This document shows positions 4,439-13,600 of a stretch of DNA of 15,682 nucleotides, in pieces. The notes under the pieces are model-generated. The model had not been told where the DNA came from and searched no databases. It worked only from the letters and a program-made list of their open reading frames with translations. Source of the stretch: Prevotella sp. (GTDB lineage: Bacteria > Bacteroidota > Bacteroidia > Bacteroidales > Bacteroidaceae). A program made the position numbers and the translations under genes. How positions within the stretch are numbered: the stretch's first letter is position 1; every line of letters begins with the position of its first letter. The DNA lies in contig JAIJUV010000049.1 of NCBI GenBank assembly GCA_022732315.1, positions 1 through 15,682 of the forward strand. Reading direction: 5' to 3'.

Positions 4439-5740
4439 ATGAATCTAAAAGTACGTTTGGCAGTGATGAACTTCCTGGAGTTCGCTGTTTGGGGAGCCTA
4501 TCTCACTTCTATGGGCAACTATCTCGGCAAGGCTGGAATGGGTGCAGAAATCTCCTGGTTCTATACCATTCAGGGTATAGTATCTATCTTCATGCCTACC
4601 TTGATGGGTATTGTGGCGGATAAGTATATCCAGCCGCAGAGACTCCTGGGCTATTGCCATCTGCTGGCGGGTCTCTCGATGATAGGTCTGTTCCTGATGG
4701 GAGAGGCGAGTGCCATGCCTGATGAGGCTCTCTTCATGACGGTTTATACCTTCAGCGTTGCTTTCTATATGCCTACGCTGGCACTGTCGAATACTTCGGC
4801 GTTCACTATCCTGAAAAATCATGGGCTGGATACCATCAAGGACTTCCCGCCTATCCGAGTCTTCGGCACCGTGGGCTTCATTGCCACCATGTGGATTGTC
4901 AACTGTGCTACCTGGGATCATGGCTCGTTCATGTTCCTCTTTTCGGAAAATGCTTATAAGTTCCAGTATACCCACCTCCAGTTCCTCGTTTCTGGTGCGT
5001 TGAGCATCGTGCTCTTCCTCTATTGCTTCAGCCTGCCTCAGTGTCCGCTGGTCAAGAAGGAAGCTCGCAGTTGGGTGGAGACCTGGGGCTTCGATTCCTT
5101 CAAGCTCTTCAAGAGTCGTGAGATGGCGCTGTTCTTCATCTTCTCATGTATGCTGGGAATGAGTTTGCAGGTAACCAATGGTTATGCTACTCCATTTATC
5201 ACCAGTTTCAAGGGTGATCCAAGCATGCTTGATACATTTGCAGCCAACAATGCCACACTCCTGGTATCAATCTCTCAGGTGGCAGAGGCTCTCTGCATCC
5301 TCCTGATTCCATACTTCCTGAAGCGTTATGGCATCAAGGTGGTGATGCTTATCGCCATGTTTGCATGGGTGTTCCGTTTCGGATTCTTCGGATTGGGTAA
5401 CCCTGCATTCCCTGGTGTCATTCTCTTCGTGCTCTCCTGCATCGTCTATGGTGTGGCTTTCGACTTCTTCAACGTGTCGGGTGGCCTGTTCGTAGACCAG
5501 AAGTGCGAGCCTAAGATCAGAGCATCAGCCCAGGGCTTGTTCATGCTGATGACCAATGGCTTGGGTGCATCTATTGGCACAATTCTTGCAGGACAGGTGA
5601 TTAACCATTACTGTCACTGGGAAAATGGATATTTGATGGGCGATTGGCAGACTTGCTGGTTTATCTTCGCAGGTTATGCTCTTGTGGTCGGAGTTGCCTT
5701 CGCCGTATTGTTCAGACCAAAGAAGGAGACAAAACAATGA
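4439..5740 (+). CDS. nupG: Nucleoside:H+ symporter, NupG/XapB family (MFS)
   Basis: The 433-aa inner-membrane protein aligns from memory with E. coli NupG along its full length. It shares the start MNLK, AVWGAYLTSMGNYL (NupG: CLWGSWLTTLGSYM), FMPTLMGIVADK (51-62), YMPTLALSNT, DFPPIRVFGTVGFI (135-148), FFIFSCMLGMSLQVTN, SQVAEALCILLIPYFLKRYGIK, IVYGVAFDFFNVSG and IRASAQGLFMLMTNG. Twelve membrane spans fit. It imports nucleosides by proton symport. The stop overlaps the ATG of the next gene (ATGA, 5737-5740), so the two are translationally coupled. It is the first gene of a long rightward block. Confidence 0.9.
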   Translation: MNLKVRLAVMNFLEFAVWGAYLTSMGNYLGKAGMGAEISWFYTIQGIVSIFMPTLMGIVADKYIQPQRLLGYCHLLAGLSMIGLFLMGEASAMPDEALFMTVYTFSVAFYMPTLALSNTSAFTILKNHGLDTIKDFPPIRVFGTVGFIATMWIVNCATWDHGSFMFLFSENAYKFQYTHLQFLVSGALSIVLFLYCFSLPQCPLVKKEARSWVETWGFDSFKLFKSREMALFFIFSCMLGMSLQVTNGYATPFITSFKGDPSMLDTFAANNATLLVSISQVAEALCILLIPYFLKRYGIKVVMLIAMFAWVFRFGFFGLGNPAFPGVILFVLSCIVYGVAFDFFNVSGGLFVDQKCEPKIRASAQGLFMLMTNGLGASIGTILAGQVINHYCHWENGYLMGDWQTCWFIFAGYALVVGVAFAVLFRPKKETKQ

Positions 5741-6288
5741 TGTATAAATTGATTTATAAAGGGACTTTTTCTATTCCAGAGGCAGATGATGCCTGCGTAA
5801 TCACGCTTACCGACATGGCGGAGACCCGTGCGCTCTCTATTGTGTTGGCTAAGGAGATGGCGAGCGAAATCAAACGGCATGAGCGTAAGGCTGAAGAAAC
5901 CAGAAATCATCTGGTTGACGTGTTTACGCAGGTGATGAAAGATGAGGAAATAACTCATTACCGCATTGAGTTCGAGGGTATTCAAGATCGTGGTTTCAAG
6001 GCAAAACTGGTTAATACGATAACCGGCAAGGGCTATGAACTTCTTCCGGAAACAGCTGTGCTGCTTTCGTTGACAAGTGGTTATGAGATGTGCGCCCCTC
6101 TGGAGGTGCTCCAGAAGTTCTCTACACCTTTTAATAAGGAAGTGATGAGTGTGGCTCTTCCAATCATGAGTTTGCCTGATTCTCTGCTGCAGAAGGCGTT
6201 GGATAAGGCTGTGGAGGAAGAAAACTACGAGGGTGCTTCCTTCATCCGCGATGAGATGAAGCGCCGTGAGGAAAAAAATAAGAAGTAA
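5737..6288 (+). CDS. DUF151 (bifunctional-nuclease-like) protein with C-terminal UVR motif
   Basis: The start is ATG 5737, in the ATGA overlap with nupG; a longer frame to 5644 lies wholly inside nupG. The 183-aa product has a DUF151-like domain over residues 5-130: ETRALSIVLAKEMASEI corresponds to the conserved R-LPIxIGxxEAxAI region, and GYELLPETAVLLSLTSGYEMCAP to the IDARPSDAIALALR region. These matches are degenerate; the usual Arg/Asp positions of the second motif are replaced. Residues 150-178 (LLQKALDKAVEEENYEGASF, then IRDEMKRREE) form a UvrB/UvrC-type UVR helical hairpin. Proteins of this architecture are called bifunctional nucleases, but activity is not assured here given the diverged motifs. 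Coupling to nupG may reflect nucleotide metabolism. Confidence 0.78.
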   Translation: MMYKLIYKGTFSIPEADDACVITLTDMAETRALSIVLAKEMASEIKRHERKAEETRNHLVDVFTQVMKDEEITHYRIEFEGIQDRGFKAKLVNTITGKGYELLPETAVLLSLTSGYEMCAPLEVLQKFSTPFNKEVMSVALPIMSLPDSLLQKALDKAVEEENYEGASFIRDEMKRREEKNKK

Positions 6289-6291
6289 CAT

Positions 6292-6378
6292 AAAGAAATT
6301 AGATATTTCAAGAAAGAAATTAGATATTTCAAAGAAAGAGATTTGATATTTCTATGAAAGAGGTTAGATATTTCTATG
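6292..6378 (+). repeat. 21-22-bp tandem repeat spanning the rsmE start codon
   Basis: Four imperfect copies share the anchor GATATTTC at 6302-6309, 6323-6330, 6345-6352 and 6367-6374 (spacings 21, 22, 22). Each is preceded by GAAAGA or a close variant. Copies 3 and 4 both continue TTTCTATG. The ATG of copy 3 (6354) is the rsmE start; copy 4 is inside the gene (codons 5-8) and its ATG (6376) is out of frame. Confidence 0.85.
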
Positions 6379-7100
6379 TGCCTGAGGCAGCAACCCAGGT
6401 GGAGTTGCCTGCCGAGGAGGCTACCCATGCGCTCCGTGTGCTGAGATTGAAGGGCGGTGACGAGATTTTCCTCATGGATGGGGAAGGTGCGTTCTATCGT
6501 GCCGAGGTGACTGCGGCTTCCAGCAAGCGTTGTCTCTATGAAATCAAGGAAACAATGCCGCAGAAGCGTGCCTGGAAGGGCCATATCCATCTGGCGATTG
6601 CTCCTACCAAGATGATGGAGCGCATCGAGTGGATGGCGGAGAAGGCTACGGAAATCGGATTCGATGAACTGTCTTTTCTCAACTGCCAGTTTTCTGAGCG
6701 CAAGGTGGTAAAGACGCCAAGAATCGACAAGATTGTGATTTCTGCCGTGAAACAGAGTCACAAGGCATGGAAACCGGTGGTCAATGAACTGGAGAGCTTC
6801 AAGGAGTTCATCCAGACGCCTCGCCCAGGCAGAAAATTCATCTGCCATTGCTACGAGGAGATAGAGAAGAAAGACTTCTTCCAGGAAATCTCGTCATTCT
6901 CTGATAGTGCTGAAGACAACGATGCATCCTCTGCTGATATTACGGTATTGGTAGGGCCGGAAGGCGATTTCTCCATCGATGAGGTTCGTCTTGCCCTAGA
7001 GAATGGCTACGAGAGCGTATCTTTGGGAACCAGCCGACTTCGCACGGAAACGGCGGGCTTGGTGGCGGTTCACATGGCGCATATCGCAAGAAGACTATAA
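6354..7100 (+). CDS. rsmE: 16S rRNA (uracil1498-N3)-methyltransferase RsmE
   Basis: The 248-aa product has the RsmE layout: an N-terminal PUA-like domain (residues 1-70; EEATHALRVLRLKGGDEIFL, MDGEG), then a SPOUT methyltransferase domain. Diagnostic motifs are APTKMMERIEWMAEKATEIG (83-102), AVKQSHKAWKP (131-141), VLVGPEGDFSIDE (198-210) and LGTSRLRTETAGL (224-236); the last two form the SAM-binding trefoil knot. It methylates N3 of U1498 in the decoding centre of 16S rRNA using SAM. Length is normal for the family. The stretch at about 180-194 (SSFSDSAEDNDASSA) is a polar loop before the knot. It lies 65 bp after the DUF151 gene and 43 bp before the DUF4836 gene. The start codon sits in a 22-bp tandem repeat. 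Confidence 0.93.
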   Translation: MKEVRYFYVPEAATQVELPAEEATHALRVLRLKGGDEIFLMDGEGAFYRAEVTAASSKRCLYEIKETMPQKRAWKGHIHLAIAPTKMMERIEWMAEKATEIGFDELSFLNCQFSERKVVKTPRIDKIVISAVKQSHKAWKPVVNELESFKEFIQTPRPGRKFICHCYEEIEKKDFFQEISSFSDSAEDNDASSADITVLVGPEGDFSIDEVRLALENGYESVSLGTSRLRTETAGLVAVHMAHIARRL

Positions 7101-7143
7101 CAAAGATGATATAAGAAAAAATACATAAGTGTTAGTTTTTGTG

Positions 7144-8541
7144 ATGAAAAGATTGTATAAGAACTTAGTTTTTATGGGCTTAGCAATAACTTTCTTATTG
7201 CTAAGCTCCTGTTCTGGCAGTGATTATCTCAATGCCATTCCTAAGAAAAGTACTGCCCTTATCTCTGTGGACATGAAGCAGATGACTGCTGATAAAAGCG
7301 ACGAGGATAAGGCGGGCATGCTGAAAACTTTGCTCCATGTAGATGACGTAGATAATTGCGGCATCGATGTAAGCGAGAAGTTGTATCTCTTCGAAACGGC
7401 CGATGGCAACCTGGGACTCTGTGCCAAGGTGAGTAGCGAGGATGGCGTTTCTGATTGGCTCGCAACTCTCGCCAAAAAGCATATTGCCACCGAAGTAACG
7501 GAACGAAAAGGCTTCCATTTCTCGGTGTTGAAGAATTCCTGGCTCGTAGGATATTCTGATGAGGCTCTCCTCGTGATGGGTCCTGTGGTGGCTGATGCCC
7601 AGGCTCAGCTGCAGCAGCAGATGGTGAAATATCTCAAGGCTGATGAAGAGGATGGCATTACGGCTTCTCCTATGTTCGATCGTCTTTCGGGTATTTCGTC
7701 TCCGATGGCGATGGTGGCGCAGGCGCAGGCTCTGCCGGAAAAGTTTGTGGCTCCATTCACTCTGGGTGCTCCTAAGGATACCGATCCTTCACAGGTGGTT
7801 ATTGCTGCCGAGATGAACGTGAAGGAGGGCATCCTGCAGATTCAGGGCGAGACTTTCTCCTTTAATAAGTCTATCGATGAGGCTCTTCAGAAGGCTCTTC
7901 AGAACTATCGTCCTATCAAGGGCAATTACGTGAAGTCGATGCCTGCCGATGCTCTGGCGGGTATCTTTATGAATGTGAAGGGCGAACAATTCCTCCCGAT
8001 GATGCAGAGCAACCGCAGTCTGCAGACCCTCCTGATGGGTATCAACCAGGCGGTGGATATGGACAACATCATGCGAAGTGTGGATGGCGACATGGCTATC
8101 ATGATGCCAACCTTGGGCGATGCCAGCATGAAGATGATGATGGCTGCTAAGTTGGCTCATAGCAAATGGTTGGGCGATGTGGACTATTGGAAGACTTCCT
8201 GTCCTCCGGGTGCCAAGATTGCCAACTGGGGCAAGAATGCCTATTTCTATACCGATGGCAAGACTTCTTTCTATTTCGGAGTAACCGACGACAAGCAGTT
8301 CTTCAGCGGTAGCGATGAACTCTCTGCCCAATATGCTGTGAAGTCAAGCAATCATCCGATAGATGCGAAGATTCAGAAGCTCATCGTGGGGCAGAAACTG
8401 GCGATGGTCATCAACCTCGCCAAGAGTTCCAATGGTGATGGCTCTGGCAAGGACGATGCTATCTCTACCGTAACCGGTCTGCTCACCCCAATCTTCGGAA
8501 ATCTCACTTCCGTGGTCTATACTTTAAAGGTAAAAGGGTAA
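7144..8541 (+). CDS. DUF4836 family lipoprotein
   Basis: I start at ATG 7144; a GTG five codons upstream adds only MLVFV before the signal peptide. The 465-aa product has a lipoprotein signal peptide with lipobox LLSSC and Cys23 as the predicted lipidated residue. The mature N-terminus YLNAIPKKSTALISVDMKQM fits DUF4836, a Bacteroidales family whose members open with a conserved xxIPxxxxxVxxVDxxxL strand. The rest is a repeated strand/helix pattern, with EGILQIQGETFSFNKS in the centre and a Ser/Gly-rich stretch near the end (SSNGDGSGKDD). Function is unknown; an envelope location is likely. It is followed 44 bp later by an ABC ATPase and an FtsX-like permease, so it may be the lipoprotein partner of that system. 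Confidence 0.78.
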   Translation: MKRLYKNLVFMGLAITFLLLSSCSGSDYLNAIPKKSTALISVDMKQMTADKSDEDKAGMLKTLLHVDDVDNCGIDVSEKLYLFETADGNLGLCAKVSSEDGVSDWLATLAKKHIATEVTERKGFHFSVLKNSWLVGYSDEALLVMGPVVADAQAQLQQQMVKYLKADEEDGITASPMFDRLSGISSPMAMVAQAQALPEKFVAPFTLGAPKDTDPSQVVIAAEMNVKEGILQIQGETFSFNKSIDEALQKALQNYRPIKGNYVKSMPADALAGIFMNVKGEQFLPMMQSNRSLQTLLMGINQAVDMDNIMRSVDGDMAIMMPTLGDASMKMMMAAKLAHSKWLGDVDYWKTSCPPGAKIANWGKNAYFYTDGKTSFYFGVTDDKQFFSGSDELSAQYAVKSSNHPIDAKIQKLIVGQKLAMVINLAKSSNGDGSGKDDAISTVTGLLTPIFGNLTSVVYTLKVKG

Positions 8542-8585
8542 ATAAACATTATACATTATTAATTATACATTCATTAAATAATAAG

Positions 8586-9230
8586 GTGGAAAAGATTCAG
8601 CTTCATTCCGTTCTCCCGCAGGTCTTCGCCCAGCGTGACGACCTGAACTCGGAGATATGGAAGCAGGATGTTACCTTCGAGAAGGGACATCTTTATCTTG
8701 TAGAAGCAGAGAGTGGCAGCGGAAAGAGTACTTTCTGCAGCTATGTGCTCGGCTATCGTCACGACTACAGCGGAAGCGTGATGTTTGATCATGATGTTAC
8801 CGCCAACTATAAGGTTTCTGATTGGGTGGAGATGCGCAAGCGTCACATCAGTCATCTCTTTCAGGAACTCCGTCTCTTCCCTGAGCTTACGGCGATGGAG
8901 AACGTGGAAATCAAGAATAAGCTTACGGGCTTCAAGACCCGTGAGCAGATTCTCAAGTGGTTTGACATGCTCGGCATTGCCGACAAGGTGGATGCCAAGA
9001 TAGGCAGAATGTCGTTCGGACAGCAGCAGCGCGTAGCCATGATGCGCGCCCTCTGTCAGCCTTTCGACTTCATCCTCGCCGATGAACCAATCAGTCACCT
9101 CGACGACAATAACTCCCGCATCATGGGCGAAATCATGATGGCAGAGGCGAAGGAGCAGGGGGCTGGCGTCATCGTAACCAGCATCGGCAAGCACATGGAT
9201 TTGCCTTACGAGCACGTGTTTAAACTTTAG
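8586..9230 (+). CDS. ABC transporter ATPase, LolD/MacB-type, with atypical motifs
   Basis: The frame uses a GTG start (8586); the next in-frame ATG is at about codon 66, past the Walker A motif, so GTG is required. Landmarks in the 214-aa protein are Walker A AESGSGKST (41-49), Q-loop Gln93 in LFQELRLFPELT, signature MSFGQQQR (142-149), Walker B FILADEP (162-168) with catalytic Glu167, and D-loop SHLDD (170-174). Three deviations stand out: Ala replaces the first Walker A Gly, the signature is MSFGQ and not LSGGQ, and the H-loop His expected after VIVT is Ser (VIVTSIGKHMD). Size and neighbours (FtsX-like permease 15 bp downstream) fit a LolD/MacB-type envelope system. The missing H-loop His suggests altered ATP hydrolysis. 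Confidence 0.85.
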   Translation: MEKIQLHSVLPQVFAQRDDLNSEIWKQDVTFEKGHLYLVEAESGSGKSTFCSYVLGYRHDYSGSVMFDHDVTANYKVSDWVEMRKRHISHLFQELRLFPELTAMENVEIKNKLTGFKTREQILKWFDMLGIADKVDAKIGRMSFGQQQRVAMMRALCQPFDFILADEPISHLDDNNSRIMGEIMMAEAKEQGAGVIVTSIGKHMDLPYEHVFKL

Positions 9231-9245
9231 TAAAGTTAATAATAA

Positions 9246-10445
9246 ATGAATTTAGTTTGGAAATTACTTCGTCAGCATATCAGCATACCCCAGTTTGCCG
9301 GCTTTGCCTTTGCCAATCTCTTCGGTATGCTCATCGTCCTTTTCGGCTTCCAGTTTTATAAGGATGTGCTGCCTGTCTTCACCCAGGAAGACAGTTTTAT
9401 GAAAGCCGACTATCTCATCATGAGCAAGAAGATAGGTATGGGAAATACCATCAGCGGTCGCTCAAATACCTTCTCGGGTGCCGAGATAGATGATGTAAGT
9501 GATCAGAAGTTCGTGAAGAAGGTGGGCAAGTTTACCTCCACCGAATACAAGGTAGATGCCCAGATGGGCGTAAACGGCGTGAATGTACTCAACAGCGAAC
9601 TCTTCTTCGAGAGTGTTCCCGATGGTTTCGTGGATGTGCCGCTCAAGGACTGGAAATATACTCCAGGTTCCAAGGAAGTGCCTATCATCCTTCCGCGTAC
9701 CTATATTAATATGTATAACTTCGGATTCGCCCAGAGCCACTCGCTGCCAAAGATAAGCGATGGACTGATGGGAATGATAGATTTCAACATCCAGATTCAG
9801 GCTGGCGGCAAGAAGGAGATGTTCAAGGGAAAGGTAATCGGTTTCTCTTCCCGCCTCAACACCATCCTTGTGCCACAGGCGTTCATGGATTGGAGCAACC
9901 AGGAGTTTGCGCCTAATCAGAAAAGCGACCCTAACCGCCTGATTGTGGTAGTAGGAAATCCGGGCGACGAGAGCATCACCAAATATTTGGATGATAACGG
10001 CTATGAGGTTGAAACCGATAAGCTGGATGCCGAGAAGACCACCTATTTCCTGCGCATGATGGTATCGCTGGTAATGATAATCGGACTGGTGATTTCCATC
10101 CTGAGTTTCTACATCCTCATGCTCAGCATCTATCTGCTGGTGCAGAAAAACTCATCCAAGCTGGAGAATCTGCTGCTGATAGGTTATAGTCCTAACGATG
10201 TGGCGAAACCATACCAGGTGCTCACCATCTCGCTGAATGTAGTGGTTCTCATCATTGCATGGGTCATCCTTTTCTTCGTTCGTGGCTACTACATGGACTT
10301 CATCGAAGCCATCTTCCCTGACCTCGACGAAGGAACGATGCTCCCAGCCATCTGCCTGGGCTTGGTTCTGTTCCTGATAGTATCAGTATTGAACATCGTT
10401 GCCATCCGCCGCAAGGTGATGAGCATCTGGCAGAGAAAGGAGTGA
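9246..10445 (+). CDS. FtsX-like ABC permease (MacB/LolC type)
   Basis: The 399-aa product has one N-terminal span (about residues 16-38, with FANLFGMLIVLFGFQFYKDV), a large extracytoplasmic domain (about 40-265) and three C-terminal spans (about 272-300, 325-350 and 370-392). That is the four-span FtsX/MacB fold. The segment MLSIYLLVQKNSSKLENLLLIGYSPNDV is the cytoplasmic coupling loop seen in FtsX-like permeases (usually QRxxEIxxLRxxGxS). The start is 15 bp after the ATPase stop, so the two form one transporter. Such systems move lipoproteins or signal to envelope enzymes and do not import small solutes; the cargo here is unknown. The gene ends the operon; a terminator follows 44 bp later. 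Confidence 0.85.
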   Translation: MNLVWKLLRQHISIPQFAGFAFANLFGMLIVLFGFQFYKDVLPVFTQEDSFMKADYLIMSKKIGMGNTISGRSNTFSGAEIDDVSDQKFVKKVGKFTSTEYKVDAQMGVNGVNVLNSELFFESVPDGFVDVPLKDWKYTPGSKEVPIILPRTYINMYNFGFAQSHSLPKISDGLMGMIDFNIQIQAGGKKEMFKGKVIGFSSRLNTILVPQAFMDWSNQEFAPNQKSDPNRLIVVVGNPGDESITKYLDDNGYEVETDKLDAEKTTYFLRMMVSLVMIIGLVISILSFYILMLSIYLLVQKNSSKLENLLLIGYSPNDVAKPYQVLTISLNVVVLIIAWVILFFVRGYYMDFIEAIFPDLDEGTMLPAICLGLVLFLIVSVLNIVAIRRKVMSIWQRKE

Positions 10446-10488
10446 AAAATATTATAAGCAAAATCCATAAATAAATAATAATTTAAAG

Positions 10489-10524
10489 AAAATCTGCGTT
10501 ATTTGCTTAACGCAGATTTTTTTT
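10489..10524 (+). terminator. Intrinsic terminator of the nupG-to-permease operon
   Basis: AAAATCTGCGTTA (10489-10501) pairs perfectly with TAACGCAGATTTT (10508-10520) around TTTGCT, and the run of T continues to 10524. It cleanly separates the operon from the receptor gene. Confidence 0.92.
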
Positions 10525-10579
10525 GTGTTTAAAAGCATAAAATTAACCCATTTGTAACACTTATATTGGATTTTTTGTT

Positions 10580-10587
10580 TAATTTTG
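10580..10587 (+). promoter_or_regulatory. -7 box of the first TonB-dependent receptor
   Basis: TAATTTTG followed by C is an exact match to the TAnnTTTG element. No TTG lies at the standard distance; a TTTG at 10551 is about 25 bp upstream, too far for the usual spacing. The leader (about 10594-10652) holds the dyad GGGAATATTTCCC at 10608-10620. Confidence 0.6.
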
Positions 10588-10652
10588 CACTCGATAACGA
10601 TATAAGAGGGAATATTTCCCAAACAATTAATTAAATTTTTATAATAAAAGGT

Positions 10653-13600
10653 ATGCAGAAAAGATTGCATTTATTAGTGGCTTTGCTGGCCTTTATGGTA
10701 ACCACAGCAATGGCGCAGATAACAACATCTAGCGTTAGTGGTAAAATTACAGCTAATGGCGAAGATGTCATTGGCGCAACAATCAAGGCTGTTCACCAAC
10801 CTTCTGGTACAGTCTATCGTGCAGTGACCAACATGGATGGTCGTTATTCTATTCAGGGTATGCGCCCGGGTGGACCTTATGTTCTGGAAGTAACCTACGT
10901 GGGTTACAAGAACAAGCAGGTAAAGGGCATTTCTCTTTCTCTTGGTCAGAACACAGTCTTGAACGAGACTTTGGCTGAGGATGCTGCTCAGTTGGAAGAC
11001 GTAGTGGTTGTGGCTGATCGCAACAACAACATGCGCACCGACCGTGCTGGTGCTACAACAAGTATCAATGCCGACCAGATTGAGGCTGTTCCTACCGTAT
11101 CTCGTAGCATGAACGACCTCTTGAAGTTGACTCCTCAGGGTGCCAACGTAGGTAGCGGTTTTGCTGTAGGTGGTGGTAACTACCGTCAGTCTTACGTTAC
11201 TGTGGATGGTGCTGCGTTCAACAACGCCTTCGGTATTGGTGGTAACCTGCCAGGCAACGGATCACCAATTTCACTCGATGCTTTGGATCAGATTTCAGTA
11301 TCTTCATCTCCATACGATGTTCGTTTGAGTGGATTTACAGGTGGTGCTATCAGCGCCGTAACCAAGAGCGGTACCAATGATTTCAAGGGTACAGCTTATA
11401 TGTATACTACCAACTCTCACTTGCGTGGTGACAAGGTGGGCGATTACGAGTTGAACCGTCTCCAGTCTCATTCTACAACATGGGGTGCCAGCTTCGGTGG
11501 TCCTATCATCAAGGATAAGTTGTTCTTCTTCGCCAACGGTGAATATCAGAGCAACATCTCTGCTGGTCCTTCTGGTACAGCTCGTGTGAATGCTTCTGAT
11601 GAGTGGTCTCCATCATCAGGTACTGTTCATCGCCCATTGCAGAGCGATATGGACAATATGCTCAGCTTCCTCAACAAGACCTATGGTTACAACCCAGGTC
11701 GTTATCAGGGATATTCTCTCGATACTCCATCATACAAGTTCCTGGCTCGTATCGACTGGAACATCAATGAGAACAACAAGTTGAACATCCGTTTCTCTAA
11801 GAGTCACGACAAGGATTCTTCAGCTCCATCTAGCTCAACCACTCCATTCAAGGATTCTGTCATTTATCCTGGTGGTGAGGATGCTACAGGTGGTAAGTCT
11901 CAGTCGGGTCGTACAGCTAATGCAGGTCTCTACTTCGAGAGTGCACGCTATTATCAGGAGAAGAACTTTACTTCTTTCGCTGCTGAGTGGAACTCTAAGT
12001 GGGGTGGTGTAAGCAATGTACTCCGTGCTACTTACTCTTATCAGGATGAGCCACGTACTTATGTAGGTGGTATGTTCCCTACTGTGGATATCTTGAAGAA
12101 TGGTTCTTACTACATGGGCTTCGGTCCTGATCCGTTTACTCAGGGTAACCTGCGACAGGTGAAGACTTTCGTTGCTACAGATGAGGCTTCATGGGCCATG
12201 GGTATCCAGAACTTCACCGCTGGTCTCCAGTTTGAGACCAACGAGGCTACCAACGGCTTCGGTGCTGCTTCTGCAGGTTACTATGTGTTCGAGTCTATGG
12301 ACGATTTCATGAACGGCAAGGCTCCTAGAAGCTATGGTGTTACCTTCCCTATGGATGGTTCAAGCCAGTTTAACGCTACCATGAAGTACAACCAGTTCTC
12401 TGCTTATGTTCAGGATCAGGTTAACTTCTCAGACCGTTTCCGCCTTACAGCAGGTTTGCGTTTCGAGTTGCCTATCTATCCAGAGCTGAAGAACAACTAC
12501 AGCAAGGCCTTCGCAGCCATGAAGTGGAAGAACGATGCTGGTGTAGAGTCTCAGTACACTACCGATCAGCTTCCTGATGCTCCTTTGACAGTTTCTCCTC
12601 GTGTAGGTTTCAACTGGGATATCCTCGGCAACCACAAGTTGGTGCTCCGTGGTGGTACAGGTTACTTCATCGGTCGTCTGCCTTTCGTCTGGCTCGTATC
12701 TGCTGTAGGTAACGCTGGTTGCGGTCAGTACACCTATTATTATAATACTCCATCTGACAAGGGTGCTAAATATTTGATGGATAAGTTCTATGCTAGCCGT
12801 GATGAGCAGGTAAATGTATTGAAGCAGCAGGGCTTGGCTGTTAACCGTGATGATGCAGCAGCTCCTTCTTCTCCTACCATCATCGACAAGGACTTGAAGA
12901 TGAATGCTACCTGGAAGACTTCTTTGGCATTGGATGCCAAGTTGCCTTACGATATTGACTTCTCTCTGGAGGGTATCTATAGCCGTGAGTTCAATCCAGC
13001 TACTGTTATCAACCTCGACCGCTACTGGGATGGTAATTCATACATAGAGTTGGCTCCTGGTGACAAGCGTAAGAAGTATTCGCGCAACTCATCTATTAAC
13101 CCTTACATGATTACAAATGCTGGTCATAAGGCATACTACTACTCAATCACTGCATCTTTGGCTAAGAAGTTTGCATTCGGTTTGAACCTCTCTGCATCTT
13201 ACACCTATTCAAAGGCTAAGTCTTACGGTGATGGTGTAGGCGACCAGGTTTCTTCTGCATACTATAACAACCGTTACTCAGTAAACGGTAACAACGATAT
13301 GGAGTTGGGTTATGGTACCTACGTGGCTCCTAACCGCTTGCTTATCTCTGCTTCTTACAAGAAGGACTACGGTAAGAACTTCGGTTCTGAGGTTGGCTTG
13401 ATCTACGAGGGTATGAATATGGGTTATGCTGACGGTTACAGCTGCACACGTTACACCTACCAGTTGACTGGCAATGTGGTTAACGACTATGGTTCTAACG
13501 GTTTGGTTTACATCCCAGCTTCCCGCGAGGCTTTGGACGAGTGGAACTTCAAGGATAATGGAAGCTATACAGCCAAGCAGCAGAAGGATGACTTCTGGGC

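Noticed and set aside
6292..6378. CRISPR array
   Set aside because: The copies are adjacent 21-22-bp tandem units without spacers and extend into the rsmE coding sequence.
8574..9215. 213-codon minus-strand frame over the ABC ATPase
   Set aside because: Shadow of a real ATPase with intact Walker B and D-loop; its only distinction is length.
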